Positions 22,837 through 31,898 of a DNA stretch of 64,000 nucleotides are shown piece by piece; within the stretch, counting starts at the first letter, position 1, and every line of letters starts with the position of its first letter. Source of the stretch: Haliclystus octoradiatus (lineage: Eukaryota; Cnidaria; Staurozoa; Stauromedusae; Haliclystidae); assembly GCA_916610825.1 (NCBI GenBank), contig OU744450.1:15505767-15569766 (forward strand). The letters are read 5' to 3'. The notes below the pieces were generated by a model. It made no database searches. It saw nothing but the letters and a program-made list of their open reading frames with translations, and was not told where the DNA came from. Both the position numbers and the translations under genes were made by a program.

Positions 22837-22917
22837 ATACATTATGAAAACTATGCAAATGGCACAAGATGAATGGTAATAACATGTATCAAGCAAACAT
22901 AAAGCTGCAGATGCCAG
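22837..22917 (+). other. repeat-unit exon b, copy 3, with micro-ORF
   Basis: It lies just downstream of the BEL insertion. The acceptor TTTTTGTAG| and donor CCAG|GTAAAG are kept. The micro-ORF 22844-22879 reads MKTMQMAQDEW then TAA. Confidence 0.35.
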
Positions 22918-23386
22918 GTAAAGTTTTATATTCCTAATGCTTATCTGTGTGGAAGAGCAATTACATGAATATTCCTCAAGTTGATTCTTACATTTCATTC
23001 GATAATTGCACGTGTTGCCGGTTGTCAAAGATGAATTCTTTGTTTCTTTAGTTTTGGATTCTTCAAAATTCATCAATTTATACATTGTGGTCAATAACTA
23101 CTTTTAAAAATTCAGTTCTTGTATCCAACAAGGTAGAATAGAAGCCCGCTTGCCGTTATTGGTTACCCAAATAAGCATTTTGATAAACTCATCATAATCT
23201 TGTTGGCCTTAGCTTTTTAGTGTCCGAAACCGCTTTGATAGTGTGAGATAATAAAACTTTTCCATTAGGTAATGGTATGGTATGAGATACTAAATATCTC
23301 TTTTGCTTATTTTTCAGGCAAACGAACATGGTTTAAAGCTAATAAAGAAATGATGATGGCGAATGATGATCTATGGCGTGTCCGAT

Positions 23387-24254
23387 ATTGTCTAGTCGAG
23401 GGTCCCAGGGGGTGGGATTGAAGAGTTTAAATGAGCAGCAGCCATTGTACTGTTTTCGTCGTTGTTTTTGGAGAAACAAGATTAAAAAAATATCAAAGGG
23501 CTAGCTAGTACTTAATTTCATAAAATCAAATTTCAAAACTTTTTTCAAACGAGGCTGCTCGTGATTTTGAACTCTTCAAGTAGTAGATATGGCAATTATT
23601 AGCGATTTGTTATTTAGGTTTGTTACCTTATACGATATGCCTTTTAATTTCACAGTTGGAATCGTCGTATGCTGATGGACGCCGGATGCTGTTGGACGTC
23701 GAAAGAGGTTTGCTAGGGTACTATATTGTTTGTTGTGATTTTTTCCTTAGCAAGATTGTCGTCGGAAGCTGTTAGTAAGTGGTTTGTTATTTTGTTGTTT
23801 GTTGTGCTTTTCTCATGTTCAGGTCGTCGCAAATACTGTAAGTAAGGTTCTTTTTTGTTTTTGTTGTTGCTGCAACAAAAGTAACAGCAACAACAAAATT
23901 GTTGTTGTTGTTGCTATTTTTGTTCTTTGCTGCAACAAAAATATCAACAACAACAACAACAAAATTGTCGTTGTTGTTGATATTTTTGTTGTTGTTGTGT
24001 TTTGTTTATGTGGGTGGGTGGAGTCACGTAGCCTGTCTACAGGCTAAAACCTTTCTAGAGTCGTGTGAAAGGTTTTGGTCTGTCCACAGGCTATATAGTC
24101 ACGTGGATAGTTGTTTATTGATATTGCTATTCTTTCTATTTTTAGTTAGATTTTGGTCGTCTGATGCTGAATTATCGCATAGCTGGTCAAGGCAGCTCGT
24201 AAGTATTGTAGGATGCCCCTCCCCTCAGTCGTTTGGGACCCTCGACTAGACAAT
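23387..24254. mobile_element. non-autonomous DNA transposon, 21-bp TIRs, internal hairpins
   Basis: It is bounded by perfect 21-bp inverted repeats (ATTGTCTAGTCGAGGGTCCC at 23387, its complement ending at 24254). A second inverted pair (GAAGAGTTTAAATGAGCAGC near 23420, complement near 23556-23580) makes a left-end hairpin. A GTT/AAC-rich inverted array (23859-24000) makes a second. The element has no transposase. The superfamily is undetermined and no clear target duplication is visible. It truncates copy 3 of the tandem unit. Confidence 0.85.
23859..24000. repeat. alternating (GTT)n/(AAC)n inverted array
   Basis: Runs of GTTGTTGTTGCTGCAACAAA, AACAGCAACAACAAAATTG, TTGTTGTTGTTGC and CAACAACAACAACAACAAA alternate, so neighbouring blocks are complementary and can fold into stacked hairpins. 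Confidence 0.85.
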
Positions 24255-26860
24255 GGGACAGTTCCTGGTGAGTTTGTTTCTATCTATTCCCCCAAAACAA
24301 TGTAATTAGCAGAAAGTGATCAAAATCTACTAGATAAGGAACAATAGATGTAAAACCTATTGTTAATAAGGAACAATAGGTGGAAAACCTATTGAGGAGC
24401 AATAGGTGTAAAACTTATCGTTAAATAAAATCTATAACTAATCTATTGTTTCGTTTGGTGACGTCAGAGTGATAAGTAGCCTCGATCTCATTTAATTTAT
24501 TCAGCACCAGCTAGAGGCTAGGCTCCGCAATTATCAGAGGATTAGGTACAAGTAATCCGGATGTTTAATCCGGTCAGGTGATCTTTCTTCATCCGTTATT
24601 CCGTACTAGAATCTTTCTTCATCCGTTATTCCGTACTAGAATCTTTTGAACCGGTAATCCGTAACTGCCCTGAAAATATCGACTCCGGAATTTATCCGGC
24701 ATTTTGATCAATTGTTCCGGATTCCGGATAATTTTTTGTCTGATCCAATGTATCCCGAATATAAATAATGTAGCATTGTATGGATAATTTACACATGATA
24801 TTGCCTATTTTTCGATAGTATGATTTAATTTAGGATGTTCCATGAGTTTTTATTTGCTAACTGTTGCAAATATAGTTATTCTTGGGCCCTGTTTGCTATC
24901 ATAAATTACATTTTCAATACTAGACTGCAACGTAAACTCAATGGAATGATCTGCATGAAGATATCCTGACTGATAAATATAGCACTAGGGATACCTGCAT
25001 GTCCTCCACGAGGTCGGAGTGCTGGACCTTGTCGTGGTGTGGAGGCTCAGTTTAACTGATTACAGTTTATTCTGCCAACACAGCATCCGCATTATTACAG
25101 ACATACATTGAAGTTGCTCAATGCTGGGATAAATTTGCATCATAGATGGTGAAGTAAGTCCGATAAACATGTAAATAATACTTTCTTTGTTTGATTTATT
25201 ATAGCTTTGGAAGTACTACAGAGCACAGAATGAATGAAGATGGCACACAGTACAATCATAATATAATGGCATAATTATGTCAGGTTAGTATGATACTGCT
25301 GAAAAAGACGTCTATATGATATTAACCTCTGTAACCCAATTAGCCAAACAGACACGTGATTTTATATTGCATAAATTAATTTGAAGGAGGATGTTCAGTA
25401 TACTTTATTTCGTTTTAATTCCGTTTTAAATGGTTAAACACTTAGTTATTTCCATTTGCAAAAAATTTGGAGTTTTCTTAGAGTTGTTTTCTTACTTGTT
25501 TATTTGATTAAAATAGATTAACATTGTTATTATGATTATCTGTTCTAATATTGAACTAACACAGCTATTGATCGTAGGCGAGATGAATATCGGCTGATAA
25601 TGACCAAGGTCCGCCGAAGTTACTTATTCCAACTTCAACAATTGCATCTACGGTACGGGACTATCTCTTGTTGAGGCATTCGAGTTTTACTTTATAATAT
25701 TAGTTTTCGCAATTTACGGGTCTTTACGAGGAAGTTTATAAAAAAGTTAGAGTATCACACCCATTTTGTAGTTTAATTGTAGTATTGCCTTAATCTTACA
25801 GGTTGCTTTGAACCGCGACACAAATAGTTTGGTACATCGTTTTGGCTCGACAGTTTGGAATAAATGGAATTGAACATGATCGATTCAAAGATTGGTATAT
25901 TAGTATATAAAATATGCAGTAATAACTTGATATATTCAATGAATATGGTTGTTTTTACAAACTGGTAAAGTCAAACTTTAATTCTTATTGTAAATAAAAC
26001 TAATAAAATTTGAAATACTGAAGAACGATGTCATCGAAAAATCAAAACATTGAGCACGTGGTCAGTGCAGAGCAGAAGAAAACGGATTTTACAGACTTTT
26101 AGACTTTCATCGATAAAAGTAGAAGAAATAATAATCAACTATATCAATGATAACTACATGACTATAGCTCTTAAAATAGTAATATATGTTATTAATAGTA
26201 AGTTAGACAACAAAGACATAGCGTTGACATTTTTAGTTATACAAATTTGATTTTTGTTATTCATAAGTATTTCAGTGTTACTGATTAAATTATGTTTGCA
26301 ATGCGTGTATGTATACTCCCATTTACATGTAGAACTTCCGATATAAGATATAAGATATAGATATAAGAAAACGCTTCCAAAATTGAAAATATTTCACATT
26401 TCATCAAGATATCTTAAAATATTTCATGTTTCATTTCCCTTTTGGACAAATATTTCATATTTCAAACATCCCTAAAGGGTTCTCATATCTAGAACTGTTC
26501 ATTCCCTACGTACACTAAATATCTAAAATAGAGAAATAGAGATATCTCGATAGAGAGGCCCCGTTTTTCAAAAGAACACATTAGGATGCTAAAACACTAC
26601 ATAACTCCCAAGAAACCCCAAATTTCAAACTAGCTCGTTAGAATGATTGAAACAAAGCCCAAATCACAGTAGAGAGGATCCATTTCCCAATGAATTGTTA
26701 CTCGATCGCTATCCATAATCCAGTACCCATAATCATGCTTTATAAATGAAATATACTCAAACGTGATTCCAAAGGAGGTTATTAGCCCACAAGGCAGAAC
26801 CGTCACAGATGATATACTGGAGTCTTGCATGCATCATGTTGTATATTTCGATTATGTATA
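24255..26860. other. unassigned stretch with short tandem repeats
   Basis: I found no supported gene. It contains three copies of a ~28-bp unit with AACAATAGGTGTAAAACC (24337-24420), each able to pair AACAATAGGT with ACCTATTGTT. It also contains an exact 30-bp tandem duplication (24581-24640). A GC-richer segment near 24985-25035 (GGTCGGAGTGCTGGACCTTG) stands out but is unassigned. A GATATAA-type repeat is at 26340-26368. Confidence 0.5.
24581..24640. repeat. exact 30-bp tandem duplication
   Basis: The unit beginning ATCTTTCTTCATCCGTTATT is present twice without change (24581-24610, 24611-24640), which implies a recent slippage or duplication event. Confidence 0.95.
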
Positions 26861-26861
26861 T

Positions 26862-26963
26862 CCAGCAAACAGTGGACGTTCATTAAACGTTCACGGAACG
26901 CTCAGGGCGGGCGGACGAAAATAAATGTTCACGGAACGTTCGTGAACGTTCAATGTTTGCCGG
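26862..26963. mobile_element. ~100-bp palindromic mini-element with ACGTTC repeats
   Basis: The ends CAGCAAACAGTGGACGTTC and, read from the other side, CGGCAAACATTGAACGTTC are inverted copies. The inside is made of ACGTTC/GAACGT words. The stretch 26934-26951 reads GAAcgTTCgtGAAcgTTC, a perfect alternating array matching the heat-shock-element rule. It is most likely a very short MITE. No target duplication was identified. Confidence 0.6.
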
Positions 26964-27039
26964 GTAGCTATTTGACAATTTCCCGATGACATCGTGATGG
27001 TTCTGGCTTACCTTCATCATCACGGTAAACTACTTACCG

Positions 27040-29185
27040 CAACTGAATCGGCTGTCGAAAAGGCACAGTAGCCAGCAGATATCCTCAACGCTAGCCAAAC
27101 CACAATGCCTGCCTGCTGAGTTCACCAAAAAGCTCAAAGAGGAAATATCGATCCATCTTCTGGAGGCGCAACACAGGATAACCAACGCCAACTGCAACCA
27201 AGTGCAAAACGGTATACAGCACAACAAATTTGCCCTGTTAAACCTCCTGGCCACTGTCACCAATGACGTTGAATAGACATTAATTAAATATAGAGGACCC
27301 TTCTGAAAACCATATAGGATGAGTGAGGTTTCCTCTTTAAATATCAAGAATATATATCAATCAACCGGACACTAACTGTGATTTATAACCGAATACTTTA
27401 AATGCTTTGATTACCAAAAAACGGTAATTACCATTAAACCAATAATAATGCCTGTGATATCTCTAACAAATTAAAAATGCAGGGTAATTTTAACAAACCA
27501 ATTCCACATGCTTCCTTAATTTCTGACTTGTACTCAATGAATATCCTTAGAGGTACGGTAGTAAATTTATCTGATATACGGCTCTCAAGTGACCAATTGA
27601 GGGTTCTATCTTATAGCACAAAGTTCATCACGTCTCAATATACTTGGCCCAATCTGGCTAACATATCAAGAGATTTGAAAAATCAAATGCCGTGTAAGAC
27701 AACTGTACTTGGCAAGGTCTTGTAACCAACAAAGATCTGAGCCACAGATCCACACAGCATAGAGGCATTGAGCGACCATCCCACAGTGGGAATCTCTCAT
27801 TGGAAGCAACACTGTTCCAGCACGACCTCCATGTTGATAGTCTATTATACAAACGTAATCACAAACGAGTGTCATGTGAGCCATACTCACACGGTCCTGA
27901 AAGAGATTTAGACATTTATCATATAGCACACGCTTATTTTCAAACGGGCAACGCAATATATAGGTAAAGTTCTGAAACACTTGCAGGACACTACGATATA
28001 TCACCATCTAGGCACCATTGACCACACACCCTGTATGTGCACATCAATTACGAATTTTTTTAAAAATTAGAACGACAAGGATTAATTGATACCAATACAT
28101 TATCCTTACTCATATGATATGAGTCATATCCATGCCAAGCAAAACACTGTTCTATATCTTACCAAAGATTCACACGCCTAATATACGAGGGACACTCATT
28201 GTCTCTAGCTTTAACTCGCGCATCGAAAGACTATCAGCGTTTGTGGACGATGCCTTGAAACCACTCAGAAGGCGTATCGAATCACACGTCAGGGACATCC
28301 AAGATTTCCTTAAAATTATCAAAAACGTCGTGGTTGAGGAGAAATCATTGCTAGTTACTCTTGAAGTATCTGCACTACATCAACATAAAGATGGTGCATG
28401 GGATTGAGGTTTATACGATCGTTTGTGAACAAGCACAATCAGATCTATAGAGGCCCTCAAATCTGAACACCGGTTGACATTATATACACATGATATTGTC
28501 AACAAATTATTTTATGTTCAATAACCAATACTACCTGCAAATCTCGGGCACCGCAATGGGCACAAGATTTGCTCCTATGGCTATGCCGACATTTATATGA
28601 CAGACGTAGAAGAACATTTTGAGAACAGCTTTCGTTATTTTTGCGTTACCTAGATGACATATTTCTGATATGGAAACATGGTAACGAAGCACTAGGGATG
28701 TTTATCAAATGTCGTAACAATATTCACACTCGGCTAAGATTTTTAGCAACAGTTTCGACAACGAATGTTGCATTTTTAGATCTCGACGTGCACATCGGAG
28801 GAGATAAACTGAAAACGGGTTTCTACGTCAAAGCAAGAGACGTACATAGCATCCTCCCGTTAATTCGCCACATAGCTCTGACACAAAATGGGAGTATAAT
28901 CAAGGCACAAAGCATCCGATATGTGCGAATTATCAACGGCAAGGTCAGGCATTAATGATCAATTCGTACCACCCAAGAATCAAGCAAACCTTTAAACATC
29001 TCTTTGCAACTATGTTGAAGCCACACTTTAACAAACATATGCAGTTATATAAGGCACACGTCATTACTGTGTTTAACAGAGATGAAAAACTTTTCTATCT
29101 TCGAAATCTAACCCATGACAATCACATTCATAGAAACATGATTGCATTACACTTCATGGTAACCGACGTTGATCTCGATGTGTAA
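27040..29185 (+). pseudogene. Penelope-like element reverse transcriptase, decayed
   Basis: These are fragments of one RT spread over three frames. An N-terminal piece (27477-27725) has VVNLSDIRLSSDQLRVLS. A conserved PLE block (28132-28290) has FYILPKIHTPN and SFNSRIERLSAFVDDALKPL. A palm block (~28530-28600) has YLQISGTAMGTRFAP, and the catalytic box RYLDDIFLIW is at 28641-28680. A thumb region runs to 28955, then 28955-29185. A coding-like piece near 27130-27285 (KKLKEEISIHLLEAQHRI) may be the extreme N-terminus. Motif order and wording are those of Penelope-like elements. Frameshifts and stops make it a relic, and no GIY-YIG endonuclease is visible downstream. Confidence 0.85.
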
Positions 29186-29813
29186 CTTGTCTGCCTTATG
29201 TGATAACAACACATGCTAATATTTGATGGCCAACATTTCAAATATTTGGGAAAGTAGTATCTTGATACGCAATCCCGAATATCCGACATCTGTTGGTGTT
29301 GGGTTTACAATTTAATAAGAAAACCAAGCCTTTTTATTGTATGCAAAAGATTGCTCACACTTTTGAATTTGATTTCAGCTATTGATAAGCCAATCTTGTG
29401 GATGACTAGAGGTCCCAACACTTTCTAAAACATTTTGGAAAGTGTTGGGACCTCAATTTAGTTAAAGATTGTAAAGAAACAATTTTCAGACTTGTATAAG
29501 ACATAATGCCACAAAAAACACGACTCATATAGATCATATATAGCAGCAAATACTTATGAGATTCACCAATTAGGGTGTAAATCATTTCTATGCAACGGCG
29601 GGAAAATGGTGAAGTAACGATTTAGTAATTGTCGTATAGCTATAGCTGACTTTGCTATAGCGACATTGAGTCCCAGCGAACATGACGATGGTCAAACTGG
29701 AACTGAGCCATTTCCACTGCAGCAAAATAGGCACAGTACTCGTCAATTAACACATCAAAGGTGTGAAGGTGTCAAGTGGTTTTGGGCACGGGCCAAGCTA
29801 AAACACTGTCTAA
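29186..29813. other. unassigned, includes a perfect hairpin
   Basis: There is no gene. It contains the 17-bp perfect stem at 29409-29454. It also contains part of a sequence (29720-29738, GCAAAATAGGCACAGTAC) with an inverted partner beyond the Harbinger-like MITE (30847-30866). Confidence 0.5.
29409..29454. repeat. perfect 17-bp stem hairpin
   Basis: The arm GAGGTCCCAACACTTTC (29409-29425) and its exact reverse complement (29438-29454) flank a 12-nt loop. It may be a small palindrome from a replication error, a MITE remnant or an RNA hairpin. Nothing shows transcription. Confidence 0.9.
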
Positions 29814-30815
29814 GGCTATGGCTATACGGCGTATTGTGAGCGAAAATAATGCAGGCGTATTTAATTCGAGCATTATTTACGCCTGAAATACGCCTGGAGA
29901 GCGCCTTATAGTGCGCATTAAATACGCCTGTTTCATTTTAACCGGTTAAAATGCCAAAATACGCCTTGGCTAGGCGTATTTAAATGCAAATACGCCTTCG
30001 ACACCTCTCAAATACGCCTTTGAACTATGCAGGCGGAAATGAAGGCGGATTAAACGCCATCCTTGGTAATCCTATAATAATCCTTAATTATTCGTAAATT
30101 ATTTCAATAAAGACGGGGGTTTAGACATTTAATTTGTCTCGTTTAGACGCAGTTGCATGGCAACAGCATAGCAACAGCATAGCAACTCAAAAAGAGTATG
30201 CCAGTGATGGCATGGAAATGATTCAATGAACAACAAATACAAATGAGCAGGGAATGAAGTACAACAAATTGTTCATTCTCTTTTATCAATAAAGTAAATT
30301 TTTATTTCATATATCATTGGCAAACATGTACTTGAAAATGCAATAATCAAATCTCAAAATATTCACATTTTGATTGTAGTTAAATAAAAAATCATAGTTC
30401 ATAATTACTCAAATGCAAACTCTTCTCGACATTATCGCAAAGCTAAGTTTGTAATTTTTGTTTCCAATTTGTATTCTTGAACAGCGTATGTTTATTGCTT
30501 CTGTATGTTGATTATTATCTTGAACATGGCTTGTAACAATCGAAAATGCGAACGATTTCCTTCCACGACTTTCATAATTTTTGAATAAACTTACGATATC
30601 ATATTGCCTCATGACGAAAACAAATATCTTGTCTAATGCCGTGGAGAACAATAGTTTGTTTGTGTAAAACGCACTAATCAGAAAATTTGATTTATTTCCG
30701 CCTGTTTAGCGCGCTTCAAGTTTTCAAACATCTCGAAGGCGTATTTCGAGGCGTAAATAATGCATTAAATACGCCTGCATTATTTTCGCTCAAAATACGC
30801 CGCATAGCCATAGCC
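29814..30815. mobile_element. PIF/Harbinger-like MITE, ~1 kb
   Basis: The TIRs are about 90 bp and begin GGCTATGGCTATRCGGCGTA. They are flanked by a 3-bp TAA duplication (29811-29813, 30816-30818), the usual target for PIF/Harbinger. The left ~200 bp is packed with AATACGCCT/AGGCGTATT words. Inside is a CAACAGCATAG tandem (30160-30186). No transposase frame is present, so it is non-autonomous. The superfamily follows from TSD length and sequence alone. Confidence 0.85.
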
Positions 30816-31698
30816 TAAACGGCTTTTTCAGACATTGAAAAGCGGCACTGTGCCTACTATTTTGATCGGACCGAGATCATTTCTCGAGGTAGTCTCGGCC
30901 CGCTCAGAAAGTGGGCACCGTGCCTTTTTGCAGTAGTTATGACGTCATCGCAGAAGTTGGGTCTCTTCACATTGGAATTCTGAGGTTTTCTAATAAAATC
31001 AGTAACAGACTAAACATTAGTAAGCTAGATAAGCATATTGATGTTTTATACGAAATATAAAAATTACAAAATAGGCCAGGATTTCCTATCGGACACAGAA
31101 TAATTATTTATAGAGTGTTTCAGTCACGTGACAATTTGGCTAAACATTTTTGTCAGCCACCATGCTCAGAGCCATCTTTTACAAGAGTTGGGACACGCTT
31201 TCATGTGCCGCTATCGTCTCCTATTGGACAGATGCCATTCACTTGATTGTTTGGACGCCATTTTCGTAATTTCGGCACCAGGATTATTGTTCTTTTGGCG
31301 CCAGGTTTCCTGTTTTAAGCGAAGCGCGAAGAAAAATACAACTTTTATCAGTGAAAACAAACATAGGCTATTAAATTATTAACTGTTGTGTCAATAGGCA
31401 CAACAGCAATCGAAATAAAAGTATTGTTTACTATTCCAACTGGGGACAAGAACTAGAAAAAAGTTGTCTTTGACTGCAAAGAATAAGCGTAAGAGCGTAA
31501 GAGATGTAGCCCATACTTCAGAAACTCCAGATGTAGTCCATTTAGCAATTCCAATAGCGTTGATCTGATTTACTCTGGAGCAACATGCTGATGAGATCGA
31601 TAACATAGTATACATTGAAGTAAAGTTTTATTCTAATTTTGAGAGTCCAGCAAAGAAATATGGAGAAAGACAACTGATAAATGGTTATACTACTCTTG
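30816..31698. other. unassigned stretch
   Basis: There is no supported gene; the 74-84 codon frames here look like chance. A palindromic TCACGTGA word is at about 31124-31131. Confidence 0.4.
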
Positions 31699-31898
31699 TT
31701 AAAGGGTCAAGATTGACCGGCGACCGCTGCGAGCACGAGTTGAATTTATGCTTAGCATAATTCAACCGTCTCGCTTTGAAACTATCGTTATACGCAAGCC
31801 TAATCTATTATAAATTCATGTCAACAATGTGTTATGAACAATAAACATGCACGTGATCCTAAGTGCGTAGCGCCTGCGGGTCAATTTTGCTCCTTTAA
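31699..31898. mobile_element. ~200-bp MITE with TTAA ends, copy 1
   Basis: Begins TTAAAGGGTCAAGATTGACC and ends GGTCAATTTTGCTCCTTTAA, which are inverted copies. TTAA at both ends fits a TTAA target duplication as in piggyBac-type elements. It contains an internal hairpin (GTTGAATTTATGC...GCATAATTCAAC type). A second copy in the same orientation lies at 51957-52153. Confidence 0.85.

Larger units (their letters stand above)
8790..23386 (+). repeat. three tandem ~0.93-kb exon-bearing units, split by two LTR elements
   Basis: Anchored on AATCATGAAC (8791, 14471, 15415), three direct copies run head to tail. Copy 1 is 8790-9587 plus 14347-14470, copy 2 is 14471-15414, and copy 3 is 15415-15810 plus 22818-23386. 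After subtracting the inserted Gypsy and BEL elements the units are about 921, 944 and 970 bp. Every unit keeps two splice-bounded segments. Exon a runs from a TTTTTCAG|GCAAAYGAAC acceptor to CAG|GTCAGT. Exon b runs from a TTTGTAG|ATAC acceptor to CAG|GTRAAG, at 9182-9263, 14859-14940 and 22837-22917. No long frame crosses them, so they look like non-coding or UTR exons. Confidence 0.8.

Noticed and set aside
24985-25035. GC-richer segment (GGTCGGAGTGCTGGACC) as an RNA gene or element end
   Set aside because: There is no cloverleaf, inverted end or second copy in the window, so it is left unassigned.
26630-26830. 66-codon minus-strand frame as an exon
   Set aside because: The frame looks protein-like, but no splice sites fit and no domain is recognised.
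29409-29454. Rho-independent terminator
   Set aside because: The DNA is eukaryotic and there is no T-tract or upstream gene, so the hairpin is not a bacterial terminator.
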